Assembly (NCBI GenBank): GCA_963816955.1
Contig: CAWFME010000005.1
Span: 372,001-436,000 of the forward strand
DNA length: 64,000 nt
Source of the DNA: DATFQI01 sp963816955
GTDB taxonomy: Bacteria; Actinomycetota; Thermoleophilia; Solirubrobacterales; Solirubrobacteraceae
Reading direction: 5' to 3'
Within the stretch, counting starts at the first letter, position 1. Each line of letters starts with the position of its first letter. The notes under the pieces were generated by a model. That model ran no database searches. It saw only the letters and a list, made by a program, of their open reading frames with translations, and was not told the DNA's origin. This document shows, one piece after another, positions 18,474 to 26,090 of the stretch. The position numbers were made by a program, and so were the translations under genes.

Positions 18474-19402
18474 AGCCGCCGGCCGCCGCGGTTGTACTCC
18501 GCCGCGCTCTCGGCGAGGCCCTCGCCGCGGCCGGGGAAGAGCGTCGCGGTGGCGTGCCGCGCGTAGCGGCGCGCCTCGTGCCCGGGCAGGACGAGCGCGA
18601 CGAACGCCCGCATCCAGTAGGTGAACGCCGTCAGCCAGCGCACGGTCCGGGCGGCCGCCGGCCCATGGTGCTTGCGCAGGTAGCGGTCGCGGTTGCGCGA
18701 GAGCTCCACGATGCGCTTGCGCGGGTCGTAGGCGGGCGGCTCGTGGCCGACGGCGCGGGCGGAGGGCACGTGGAGCACGTCCCAGCCCGCGTCGTGCAGG
18801 CGCTTGCAGAAGTCGACCTCGTCGGAGAAGACGTAGAACGCGGGGTCGAGGTAGCCGACGGCGAGGGCGGCGTCGCGGCGCACGAGCCACGCGGCCGACT
18901 GCACCCAGTCGACGCGCCGGGTCCCGCCGCCGCGGCTCTGCACCACGAAGCGCTTGTGCAGGTACAGCGCGGTCAGCAGCGCCGTCAGAGGACCGGGGAA
19001 GCGCCACGCCGACGGCTCCTGGCGGCCCGCGTGGGTGACGAGCGTCGCGCCGGCGACCGCGGCCTCGGGCTCGGCGTCGAGCGCCTCGTGCAGGGCGATC
19101 GTCGCGCCCGGCTCGAGCTCGGCGTCGTCGTTGAGCAGCAGCACGTAGCGGCCGCGCGCGCGGCGCAGCAGCGTGGAGTCGTTCTCGCCCTTGCCGCGGC
19201 GCTGCTCGAGGGCGATCAGCTCCGTCGTCGCCCCGTGCGCGCGCGCCGCGCCGGCGGAGCCGTCGCGCGAGGCGTTGTCGAGCACGATCACCTCCGTCTC
19301 GAACGGCACCGCCGCCCGCTCGCGCGCGATCGAGTCCAGGCAATAGCTCAGGAGCTGGCGCTGCTCGGTGTTGACCACGCAGTAGGAGAGCTCGACCGCC
19401 AT
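18470..19402 (-). CDS. Family 2 glycosyltransferase (rhamnosyltransferase-like)
   Basis: 310 aa. VELSYCVVNTEQRQLLSYCL opens the GT-A fold, VIVLDNASRDGSAGAA is the nucleotide-binding loop, VLLLNDDAELEPGA is the metal-binding DDA motif, and DEVDFCKRLHDAGWDVLHV is the acceptor-side segment typical of WbbL-like rhamnosyltransferases. The C-terminal helices (TYWMRAFVALVLPG) may touch the membrane. TAGCGT at 19412-19417 (minus strand), 9 nt before ATG 19402, suggests leaderless transcription. It forms an operon with the overlapping hypothetical gene downstream. Confidence 0.92.
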   Translation of the reverse strand: MAVELSYCVVNTEQRQLLSYCLDSIARERAAVPFETEVIVLDNASRDGSAGAARAHGATTELIALEQRRGKGENDSTLLRRARGRYVLLLNDDAELEPGATIALHEALDAEPEAAVAGATLVTHAGRQEPSAWRFPGPLTALLTALYLHKRFVVQSRGGGTRRVDWVQSAAWLVRRDAALAVGYLDPAFYVFSDEVDFCKRLHDAGWDVLHVPSARAVGHEPPAYDPRKRIVELSRNRDRYLRKHHGPAAARTVRWLTAFTYWMRAFVALVLPGHEARRYARHATATLFPGRGEGLAESAAEYNRGGRRL

Positions 19403-19433
19403 CGGTCGATCACGCTACCCGCCTTTCGCGGCG

Positions 19434-19973
19434 TCACGCCTCCCAGGCGTAGACGGCGTACACGGGCCCACGGTCCTCGCCCCTGGGCGCTTCGCGGCGC
19501 TCACCGGTGTCCGTGTAGCCGCAGCGCTCGGCCACGCGCCGAGAGGGTGCGTTGTCGACGTGCGGGAGGATCTCCAGGCGGCGCATCCCGAGCGCGGTCC
19601 GCGCCCACTCGTGCAGCATCCCGACCGCGCGCGTGGCGACGCCGCGCCCGCGGGCCTCGGCGGCGACCCAGTAGCCGATCTCGCCGTAGCCGCGCCCGAG
19701 GTCGATCTCGATCAGGCTGAAGGAGCCGGCGAGGCGGCCGTCCTCGTCGTCGTCGAAGGCGAGGAGCGTCACCGCCTCGCCGGCCTGTGCGCTGGCGGGC
19801 GCCCCGGCCAGCCACTCCACCGCGTGCTCGTGCCGGTAGGGGGAGGGCGCGAGCGTCCAGCGGGGGATCTCCGGGTCCTGGCAGGCGGCGGTGACGGCCT
19901 CGGCGTCGCCGGGGTGCGGGGGCCGCAGGGTGATCGCGCCGTCGCGCAGGGTCGGGGGCTCGATGGCCGGCAC
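19434..19973 (-). CDS. GNAT N-acetyltransferase (RimJ/RimL type)
   Basis: 179 aa from GTG 19973. It has the Acetyltransf_3 layout: ITLRPPHPGDAEAVTAAC at the start, then GEIGYWVAAEARGRGVATRA, which holds the acetyl-CoA pyrophosphate-binding R/Q-G-x-G/A motif, and HVDNAPSRRVAERCGYTDTG. It would acetylate an amine of a protein N-terminus or small molecule; the substrate is unknown. CACACT at 19980-19985 lies six nt before the GTG, a weak leaderless box; an upstream start is possible. Confidence 0.82.
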   Translation of the reverse strand: MPAIEPPTLRDGAITLRPPHPGDAEAVTAACQDPEIPRWTLAPSPYRHEHAVEWLAGAPASAQAGEAVTLLAFDDDEDGRLAGSFSLIEIDLGRGYGEIGYWVAAEARGRGVATRAVGMLHEWARTALGMRRLEILPHVDNAPSRRVAERCGYTDTGERREAPRGEDRGPVYAVYAWEA

Positions 19974-20074
19974 GCCACCAGTGTGGCGCGCCGCGCGGGC
20001 GCGCCGCGGGGGTCGTGCTCGCATGGGTCCGGCGATGGGGTTCGAGTCCGGTCGTGTCAGCATGGCGCGCCGGT

Positions 20075-21238
20075 ATGGCACGCGCGCTGCTGTGGACCTC
20101 CGCCGCCCTGATCGCCTGGACGCAGGTCGGCTACGCGCTGCTGTTGGCGCTGCTGCGCCCGCGCGCCGCGGGGGCAGCCCCCGGCCCTGCGGCCGCCGCA
20201 CACGCGGGCTCCGGGCCCGCGCGCGGCGCGGCCCTCCCGCGGGTCTCGCTGATCGTGGCGGCCTACCGCGAGCAGGAGGTGATCGTGGCGAAGGTCGCCA
20301 ACGCGCTCGCACTCGACTGGCCGCGCGAGGCGCTCGAGGTGATCGTCGCGGTCGACGGCGGCGCCGAACCCGACGCCGACGCCACCGCCGAGCGCGCGCG
20401 GGCGGCGGGAGCGGACGTCGTGCTGGAGCTGCCGCGCGGCGGCAAGGTGCGGGCCCAGGACGCGGCCGTGCGCGCGGCCTCGGGCGGGCTGCTGGCGTTC
20501 GGCGACGCCAACGCGCTCTGGGAGCCCGGCGCGCTGCGGGCGCTGGCCGCCGCGTTCGAGGACCCCGCCGTCGGCTACGCGTGCGGCCATGTGACGTTCC
20601 TCAACGAGGGCGGCACGAACCAGGAGGGCGTCTACTGGCGCTACGAGACGTGGATGCGCGGGCGCGAGTCCGCGCTCGCCTCGGTCACGGCCGGCAACGG
20701 CGCGATCTACGCCGTGCGGCCCGAGGCCTACATCGAGGTCGACCCCGTGATGGGCCACGACCTCTCGTTCCCGTTCAACATGGTCAAGCGCGGCTGGCGG
20801 GCGGTCGACGTCCCCGGGGCGCGCGCGACGGAGAAGATGGTGCCCTCGATCGAGGGCGAGTGGGCCCGCAAGCGCCGGATGATGTCCCACGCCTGGCCGA
20901 TCGTGCTGCGCGGGGGGCTGCTGGACCCGCGCGGCTACCCGCCGCTGTACGCGCTGATGGTGCTCTCCCACCGGGCGCTGCGCTACGCGACGCCGCTGCT
21001 GCACGTCGTCGCCGCGCTGGCGACGCTGGCGCTCGTCGCCCGCGGGCGCGCGCGGGTCCCGGCCGCCGCCCAGGCCGCGCTGCTGGCCGGCGCCGCGGCC
21101 GGCGGGCGCTTCCGCTCGCGGCCGCTGCTGCTCGCCCGCTACTACGTGCTCACGACCGCCTCGCTGGCCGCCGGCCTCTACGACCACCTGCGCCACGGCA
21201 CCGAGGCGGGCTGGGACGCTCCGGAGGGCACGCGTTGA
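20075..21238 (+). CDS. Membrane family 2 glycosyltransferase for exported polysaccharide
   Basis: 387 aa. An N-terminal membrane helix (LLWTSAALIAWTQVGYALLL) precedes a GT-A domain: VSLIVAAYREQEVIVAKVA, VIVAVDGGAEPDADAT, LLAFGDANALWEPGALRAL as the DxD region, and ASVTAGNGAIYAVRPEAY. At least two C-terminal helices follow. The layout is that of polymerising or lipid-linked glycosyltransferases acting at the cytoplasmic membrane. It ends in a TTGA overlap with the initiating sugar transferase, so the two are one translational unit. An upstream in-frame GTG exists at 20015, but the membrane helix starts naturally at ATG 20075. Confidence 0.88.
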   Translation: MARALLWTSAALIAWTQVGYALLLALLRPRAAGAAPGPAAAAHAGSGPARGAALPRVSLIVAAYREQEVIVAKVANALALDWPREALEVIVAVDGGAEPDADATAERARAAGADVVLELPRGGKVRAQDAAVRAASGGLLAFGDANALWEPGALRALAAAFEDPAVGYACGHVTFLNEGGTNQEGVYWRYETWMRGRESALASVTAGNGAIYAVRPEAYIEVDPVMGHDLSFPFNMVKRGWRAVDVPGARATEKMVPSIEGEWARKRRMMSHAWPIVLRGGLLDPRGYPPLYALMVLSHRALRYATPLLHVVAALATLALVARGRARVPAAAQAALLAGAAAGGRFRSRPLLLARYYVLTTASLAAGLYDHLRHGTEAGWDAPEGTR

Positions 21239-21858
21239 GCAACCGCTACCTCGCCTCGCGCCGCAAGCGCGCGCTCGACGTCGTCGGCGCGGCGCTCGGC
21301 CTGGTGCTCGCGGGCCCGCTGCTCGCGCTGGCGGCGCTCGCGATCCGGCTCGAGGGCGGCGGCCACTTCATCTACCGCCAGCGCCGCGTCGGCCGCGACG
21401 GCGTGCCGTTCGACCTCTACAAGCTGCGCACGATGGTCACGGGCGCCGAGACCATGGGCGCCGGGCTGATCGTCGACGCCGGCGACGACCGGATCACGAA
21501 GGTCGGCGCCCTGCTGCGCCGGACCTCGCTCGACGAGCTCCCCAACCTGATCAACGTCCTGCGCGGGGAGATGTCGCTCGTGGGCCCGCGCCCGACCGTG
21601 CAGGTCCAGGTCGACCGTTACACCGAGCGCCAGCGCCGCCGCCTCGACACCCGCCCCGGCATCACGGGCTGGGCCCAGGTCAACGGCCGCGCCTCGCTCC
21701 CCTGGCACGAGCGGATCGAGCTCGACCTCACCTACCTCGAGAACGCCTCCCTGCGCCACGACCTCTTCATCCTCGCCGCCAGCGTCCGCATGGTGCTCAC
21801 GGGCCATGGGCTCTACCGGGGCGAGACGGGTGGGTGGCGCGACCCGCCTGCGGCGTAA
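21235..21858 (+). CDS. Undecaprenyl-phosphate sugar-1-phosphate transferase
   Basis: Bacterial sugar transferase family (WbaP/PglC-like), the step that loads the first sugar phosphate onto the lipid carrier. 207 aa: one membrane helix (GLVLAGPLLALAALAIRLE), FIYRQRRVGRDGVPFDLYKL, RRTSLDELPNLINVLRGEMS with the catalytic Asp-Glu pair, LVGPRPTVQVQVDRY, and RPGITGWAQVNGR. The start is TTG 21235 in TTGA, preceded by GGAGGG at 21223-21228. The single helix and short length match PglC-type enzymes rather than long WbaP ones. With the preceding glycosyltransferase it makes the core of a glycan-assembly unit. Confidence 0.94.
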   Translation: MSNRYLASRRKRALDVVGAALGLVLAGPLLALAALAIRLEGGGHFIYRQRRVGRDGVPFDLYKLRTMVTGAETMGAGLIVDAGDDRITKVGALLRRTSLDELPNLINVLRGEMSLVGPRPTVQVQVDRYTERQRRRLDTRPGITGWAQVNGRASLPWHERIELDLTYLENASLRHDLFILAASVRMVLTGHGLYRGETGGWRDPPAA

Positions 21859-21925
21859 CGCCGGCGAACGTCAACCGCGGCTGGGTGGGGAGGCGAGGGG
21901 CCGTCCGCAGCGGCCACTCCGCACG

Positions 21926-21970
21926 CGAGCGGTGGATGAGTCGGGCTGAGGCCGAGTTATCCACCGCTCG
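21926..21970. terminator. Long inverted repeat after the sugar transferase
   Basis: CGAGCGGTGGAT at 21926-21937 and ATCCACCGCTCG at 21959-21970 are perfectly complementary, with a nested TCGG/CCGA in the 21-nt loop. It begins 68 nt after the sugar transferase stop and lies before the LacI leader region. A rho-independent-type or attenuator hairpin is likely, though no U tract follows. Bases 21859-21925 hold nothing recognisable. Confidence 0.55.
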
Positions 21971-22006
21971 ACGCAGATTGGGCCCCGCAATGGTGTGGCC
22001 ACCCGC

Positions 22007-22058
22007 ACTGTACCGATTCAGCGACCCGGTACTGTACCGATTCAGTTGATCGATTCAG
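22007..22058 (+). repeat. Direct repeats upstream of the LacI gene
   Basis: ACTGTACCGATTCAG occurs at 22007-22021 and again at 22031-22045 (24-bp period), and its CGATTCAG end recurs at 22051-22058. The repeats end 16 nt before a 30-codon ORF and 120 nt before the LacI start. ACTG...CAGT at the ends of the second copy is self-complementary. They look like operator sites, possibly for the regulator itself. Confidence 0.55.
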
Positions 22059-22073
22059 AAAGGGACGACCACC

Positions 22074-22166
22074 ATGTTCATCTTCGCTGCCGCCGCCGCC
22101 GACTCCCGCCGTATGACCCGCAGCCTGGCGCTGTCGGCGCGCCCGAAGGCGCGCACCATCCGCTAG
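22074..22166 (+). CDS. Short leader ORF (30 aa) before the LacI gene
   Basis: ATG 22074 to TAG 22166 encodes 30 residues beginning MFIFAAAAADSRR and rich in Ala and Arg. A weak AAAGGGA lies 9 nt upstream, and the stop is 11 nt before the LacI GTG. It could be a regulatory leader peptide or a chance ORF; no family is recognisable. Confidence 0.35.
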   Translation: MFIFAAAAADSRRMTRSLALSARPKARTIR

Positions 22167-22177
22167 GAAGGGAGACC

Positions 22178-23245
22178 GTGTCGCGCAAGGTGACCCTCCA
22201 GACCATCGCCGAGCACCTCGGCGTCTCGCGCACCACGGTCTCCAATGCGTACAACCGGCCGGACCAGCTCGCGCCCGAGTTGCGCGAGCGGGTCCTGGCC
22301 ACGGCGGCCGAGCTCGGCTATACGGGCCCGGACCCCGCCGCCCGGCGCTTGCGCTCCGGCGGGCGCGAGGCGATCGGCCTGCTGTTCACCGAGTCGCTCG
22401 CCTACGCCTTCAACGACCCCGGCGCCGTGCTGTTCATGCAGGGCTTCGCGCGCGCCACCGAGGAGGCCGGGCTCGCCGTCCTGATCCTCCCGGGCTTCGC
22501 CGGCCGGCCCGGCACGCCGCACCTCGGCCACGAGCGCCAGGCGGCCGTGCGCGAGGCCGTCGTCAGCGGCTTCTGCGCCTACTCGCTGCCCGAGGGCGAC
22601 CCGGACCTCGAGGCCGCCGTGGAACGGCGGCTGCCGCTCGTGGTCGTCGACGAGCCGCGCACGGGGGAGCACACCTTCGTCGGCATCGACGACCGGGCCG
22701 GCGCGCGCCTGGCCGCCGACCACCTCACGGCACTCGGCCACCGCCGGATCGGGGCCGTCTCCTTCCGCACCACCGACGACGGCTACGCCGGCCCGCTGAC
22801 CCCCGAGCGCGAGGCCGCCTGCACCTACCCCGTGACCGCCTCCCGCCTGGCGGGCTGGCGCGACGGGCTCGAGGCCGCCGGCATCCCGTGGGACGAGGTC
22901 GTCAAGGAGGAGCGCGTCCTCAACGCCCGCGAGGAGGGCGCCGCCGGCCTGCGCGAGCTGCTGGCCCGCGACCCGCAGGTCACCGCGGTGCTGTGCTCGA
23001 CCGACCAGATCGCGCTCGGCGTGATGGCGGCAGCGGCCGAGGTGGGGCGCCGGGACCTCTCGATCGTCGGCTTCGACGACATCCCGGCGGCGGAGGCGCG
23101 CGACCTCACCACGGTCCGCCAACCGCTGCTGGAGAAGGGCCTGACCGCGGGACGGCTGCTCGTCGACCCGCCGGAGGACGGCGGGCCGAGGCGGATCGTG
23201 CTGCCGGTCCAGCTCGTGCCGCGCGGCTCGACGCGGCGGGCCTAG
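22178..23245 (+). CDS. LacI family transcriptional regulator
   Basis: 355 aa. The N-terminal HTH and hinge are typical (TLQTIAEHLGVSRTTVSNAYNRPDQL), followed by a periplasmic-binding-like effector domain (GREAIGLLFTESLAYAF, GIDDRAGARLAADHL, AVLCSTDQIALGVMAAAAE, SIVGFDDIPAAEARDLTTV). It would repress a sugar-related gene set unless an inducer binds. GTG 22178 follows a strong GGAAGGGAG. No sugar operon is adjacent; the most likely visible sites are the direct repeats at 22007-22058, which would mean autoregulation. Confidence 0.94.
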   Translation: MSRKVTLQTIAEHLGVSRTTVSNAYNRPDQLAPELRERVLATAAELGYTGPDPAARRLRSGGREAIGLLFTESLAYAFNDPGAVLFMQGFARATEEAGLAVLILPGFAGRPGTPHLGHERQAAVREAVVSGFCAYSLPEGDPDLEAAVERRLPLVVVDEPRTGEHTFVGIDDRAGARLAADHLTALGHRRIGAVSFRTTDDGYAGPLTPEREAACTYPVTASRLAGWRDGLEAAGIPWDEVVKEERVLNAREEGAAGLRELLARDPQVTAVLCSTDQIALGVMAAAAEVGRRDLSIVGFDDIPAAEARDLTTVRQPLLEKGLTAGRLLVDPPEDGGPRRIVLPVQLVPRGSTRRA

Positions 23246-23249
23246 CGGC

Positions 23250-23963
23250 CTACGGGACGGCTTCGGGGCCCTTGTCGATGTAGCTCGTGCGGAAGGTCCG
23301 CAGGGCGTCCCACGTCGTGTCGTCCAGCTTGGGGCACGTCAGCGAGTGGCCCCAAGCGGTCGCGGCCACCGCCGCGTCCATGCCCGTGGCGTTCTGGAAG
23401 AGCAGCATGTGGTAGCCGTCGGTCTCGGCCAGGAACGCCTCGAGCTTGGTCACGTCCTCGGCCGACGTGCCCTCCTTGTACTGGACGTCGATGCGCCCGT
23501 GCTCGAGCGTGTGGACGAGCATGCCGAGCTCCGGCGTGTCACCGGCGTTGTACACCCCGTCCTCGTACCAATCGGGGGTGTGGTTGCCCGAGGTCGGCGG
23601 GTTGGTCTTGTAGTCCGACGCCTTGAAGTCCTTGTCCTCGTGCGTCGAGCCCTCGATCTCGGGGTGCGTCAGCTCGCAGCCGGCGGCCTCGGCAGCGGCC
23701 TTGGCCTCGCCGATCTTCTGCTCGGGCAGCTTGACGTCCGCGGCGGGCGAGCTCGGGTCGCTCGCACTGGCAGGCCCCTCGTCGTCGCCGCCGACCACGC
23801 CGAGCGCGACCACGGCGACGATGCCCGCCACCGCGGCAAGGGCGAGCAGCCCGCCGAAGACGTACTGGAGCCGCCTGCGGCGGCCGGCGGCCTTGCGCTC
23901 GGCCTGCTCGCGCTCCAGGCGCTCCTGGCGGCGCTTCTCCTTTTCCTCCTGCCTGCTGGCCAC
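23250..23963 (-). CDS. DUF3105 membrane-anchored protein
   Basis: 237 aa. A basic cytoplasmic tail (SRQEEKEKRRQERLEREQA), one membrane segment (GLLALAAVAGIVAVVALGVV), then an extracellular DUF3105 domain (YKTNPPTSGNHTPDWYEDG, HTLEHGRIDVQYK). Several His and Met residues in it could bind metal, but the function of the family is unknown. GTG 23963 is preceded by TACCCT at 23973-23978 (minus strand), 9 nt away, suggesting a leaderless transcript. The gene is divergent from csoR, with a CsoR-like operator just upstream, so copper control is plausible. Confidence 0.85.
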   Translation of the reverse strand: MASRQEEKEKRRQERLEREQAERKAAGRRRRLQYVFGGLLALAAVAGIVAVVALGVVGGDDEGPASASDPSSPAADVKLPEQKIGEAKAAAEAAGCELTHPEIEGSTHEDKDFKASDYKTNPPTSGNHTPDWYEDGVYNAGDTPELGMLVHTLEHGRIDVQYKEGTSAEDVTKLEAFLAETDGYHMLLFQNATGMDAAVAATAWGHSLTCPKLDDTTWDALRTFRTSYIDKGPEAVP

Positions 23964-23972
23964 GAAGCGGGC

Positions 23973-24008
23973 AGGGTAGCAATCGCCCGTACCCCCACCG
24001 GGTATAAT
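23973..24008. promoter_or_regulatory. Divergent promoters around a CsoR-like operator
   Basis: TATAAT at 24003-24008 lies 9 nt before the csoR ATG, and TACCCT at 23973-23978 on the minus strand lies 9 nt before the DUF3105 GTG. Between them, TACCCCCACCGGGTA at 23990-24004 is an inverted repeat TACCC-N5-GGGTA, the shape of known CsoR/RcnR operators, and it overlaps the csoR -10 box. A bound repressor could shut off both genes. Confidence 0.65.
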
Positions 24009-24017
24009 CCACAGACC

Positions 24018-24296
24018 ATGCACGCAGACTCACGCGCGCTTCACAATCGCCTCCGGCGAATCGAGGGCCAGGTCAGGGGCCTGCAGCGGATGGTCGACGA
24101 GGACGCCTACTGCGTCGACATCCTCACGCAGGTCGCCGCCGTGCAGACCGCGCTGGAGCAGGTCGCGGTCAACGTCCTCGACGGCCACGTGCGCCACTGC
24201 GTCGCCGACGCCGTGGCCGGCGCCGACGAAGGCGCGGCCGACGAAAAGCTCGACGAGCTGATGACCGCCGTGCGGCGCTTCGCGAAGGTCCGCTAG
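24018..24296 (+). CDS. csoR: CsoR-family copper-sensing repressor
   Basis: 92-aa all-helical DUF156/CsoR protein: LHNRLRRIEGQVRGLQRMV carries the conserved DNA-contact region. The Cu(I) ligands are all present: C32 (DAYCVDIL), H57 and C61 (DGHVRHCV). The spacing of 25 and 4 residues equals that of M. tuberculosis CsoR C36-H61-C65, which favours copper over the nickel or formaldehyde branches. ATG 24018 follows TATAAT at 24003-24008. A likely operator overlaps that box. There is no copper ATPase nearby; the divergent DUF3105 gene is the only visible target. Confidence 0.94.
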   Translation: MHADSRALHNRLRRIEGQVRGLQRMVDEDAYCVDILTQVAAVQTALEQVAVNVLDGHVRHCVADAVAGADEGAADEKLDELMTAVRRFAKVR

Positions 24297-25144
24297 CCCG
24301 AGGCGCGGCGCCGCCGCGCGGGCTTGCGGGCCGGCTTCGGCCGCCAGCAGTCGTCCACGAACTCGGCGATCTCGCCCGTCAGCCGCTCGGGCGCGAGCCG
24401 CAGCTCGAGGATCGAGCTCGCCTGCAGCAGCCGCCCGTTCGGCAGCTCCTCGACGAGCATCCCGGCGTCCGAGAACGGGTGGACGATGTCGTACTGGTGG
24501 CCGATCACCAGCGCGGGCGTCTCGAGCTTCCGCCGCTCGGTGCGGTGCGGCGCCGTGCGCCCGAAGAACAGCCCCTGCAGGACCGCGGCGCTCGGCTCGG
24601 GCCGCTGGCGCACGGTGTCGAGCACGTAGTCCAGCGGGCCTGGCAGCGGCGGGACCCGCCGCGTCACGGCCGACAGCAGCCGCATCGCGGGCGCCCCGGC
24701 CGTCAGGGCGAGCATCAGCGGCGTGAAGGCGATCGCGCAGCCGACCAGCGCGTGGTCGAGCACCGGCATCTCGACCACCATCCCGCGCAGCCGCTCCGGC
24801 GCCAGCGCCGCCGCCTCGAGCGCCGTGTTGGCGCCGAGCGACGTGCCGAGCACGACCGCCTCGTCGACCTCCAGGTGGTCGAGCAGCGCGATCACCTCGG
24901 CCCCGAACGTCGTCATCGAGTAGCGCCACATGTCCGGCGGGCGGTCCGAGCGGCCGTGGCCGAGCAGGTCGATCGTGACGGCGCGGTTGCCGCGCTCCGC
25001 CAGCGCCTGCGCCAGGGTGGCGTGCATGCGCTGGCTGAGCAGCAGGCCGTGCACGAGGACGATGACCCGCGGGCCCTCGCCGTAGGTGGTGTAGGCGATC
25101 CGGTGGCCGCCCAGCGTGAACGTGCTCTCGACGGGGTGGGGCAT
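24293..25144 (-). CDS. Alpha/beta hydrolase
   Basis: 283 aa. VIVLVHGLLLSQRMH holds the oxyanion-hole HG, VTIDLLGHGRSDRP follows, and VVLGTSLGANTAL carries the nucleophile Ser102. VIGHQYDIVHPFSD is the acid-residue segment. No clear catalytic His with the usual GxH spacing is obvious near the C-terminus, which instead ends in a basic tail (RPKPARKPARRRRASG). The substrate is unknown. TAGACT at 25154-25159 (minus strand), 9 nt before ATG 25144, suggests a leaderless transcript; the gene is divergent from the GNAT gene and its stop overlaps that of csoR. Confidence 0.87.
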   Translation of the reverse strand: MPHPVESTFTLGGHRIAYTTYGEGPRVIVLVHGLLLSQRMHATLAQALAERGNRAVTIDLLGHGRSDRPPDMWRYSMTTFGAEVIALLDHLEVDEAVVLGTSLGANTALEAAALAPERLRGMVVEMPVLDHALVGCAIAFTPLMLALTAGAPAMRLLSAVTRRVPPLPGPLDYVLDTVRQRPEPSAAVLQGLFFGRTAPHRTERRKLETPALVIGHQYDIVHPFSDAGMLVEELPNGRLLQASSILELRLAPERLTGEIAEFVDDCWRPKPARKPARRRRASG

Positions 25145-25190
25145 CGCGGCCGGAGTCTACGAGCGGCGCCTTCGTATGGTCCCCGGTTCG

Positions 25191-26053
25191 ATGAGCGTCA
25201 CCTACCGGCCCATGCGCGAGGCGGACCTCGAGCCTGCCTTCGACCTGCAGATGCGGGCGTTCACGGACCTCGACCGGCGCCGCGGCACCGACTACGCGGG
25301 CCCGCCGCCGCGGCCGGCGTCGCGCTGCTGCGCTTCCGCCGGCTGCTGGAGGCCGACCCCGGCGGGGCCTGGGTGGCCGAGCGCGACGGCGCGCTCACGG
25401 GCGTCGCGCTCGCGCTCGTGCGGGAGGGCCTGTGGGGCCTGTCGCTGCTCGTCGTCGACCCGCCGGAGCAGGGGACGGGCGCCGGGCGCGAGCTGCTCGC
25501 GCGGGCCTGGGCCTACGGGAACGGCGCGCGCGGCCGCGTGGTCCTCTCCTCCTCCGACCCGCGGGCGATGCGCGCCTACGCCCTCCTCGGGCTCGCGGTC
25601 GACCCCGCGGTCGCGGCCAAGGGCGCGCCGAAGGGGATGACGGCGCCGGACGGCGTGCGGCCCGGCGGCGCGGCGGACCTGCCGCTCACCGACGCGGTCG
25701 GCCGCGCCGTGCGCGGGGCGGCGCACGGCGGCGACATGCTGACCATGCTCGCCGCGGGCCACGAGCTGCTCGTGGCGCCCGAGCGCGGCTACGTCGTGCT
25801 GCGCGGCAGCCAGGTCCGGCTGCTCGCCGCCCACGACGACGCCGTGGCGCGCGACCTGCTGCGGGCGGCGCTCGCCCGGATCGCGGAGCTCGGCGAGGAG
25901 GCCCACGTGGAGTTCATGACCGCCCGCCAGCAGTGGGCGATCGAGGTGTGCATCGAGGCGCGGCTCGATCTGCTCGCCGACTGCGGTTGTGTGTTCACCT
26001 CCGGAGACGTCGGCCCGTTCGCGCCCTACCTTCCCAGCGGCGCGTACCTGTAG
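25191..26053 (+). CDS. GNAT acetyltransferase, frameshifted
   Basis: The start ATG 25191 gives SVTYRPMREADLEPAFDLQM, a typical GNAT N-terminus. After TDYAGPPP the frame changes at about 25303-25318 in a CCGCCGCCGCGG run. The next frame continues with AGVALLRFRRLLEADPGG, LLVVDPPEQGTGAGRELLAR (the acetyl-CoA-binding Q-G-T-G-A-G motif) and a long second half, to a total of about 287 aa. The second half (PGGAADLPLTDAVGRAVRG to the end) looks like a degenerate second GNAT domain. TATGGT at 25175-25180 lies 10 nt before the start. One corrected base would make the gene intact. Confidence 0.78.
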
Positions 26054-26090
26054 CGTTGCCGCGTCGTCACCTGAGGAGGAAGCGAACAGC

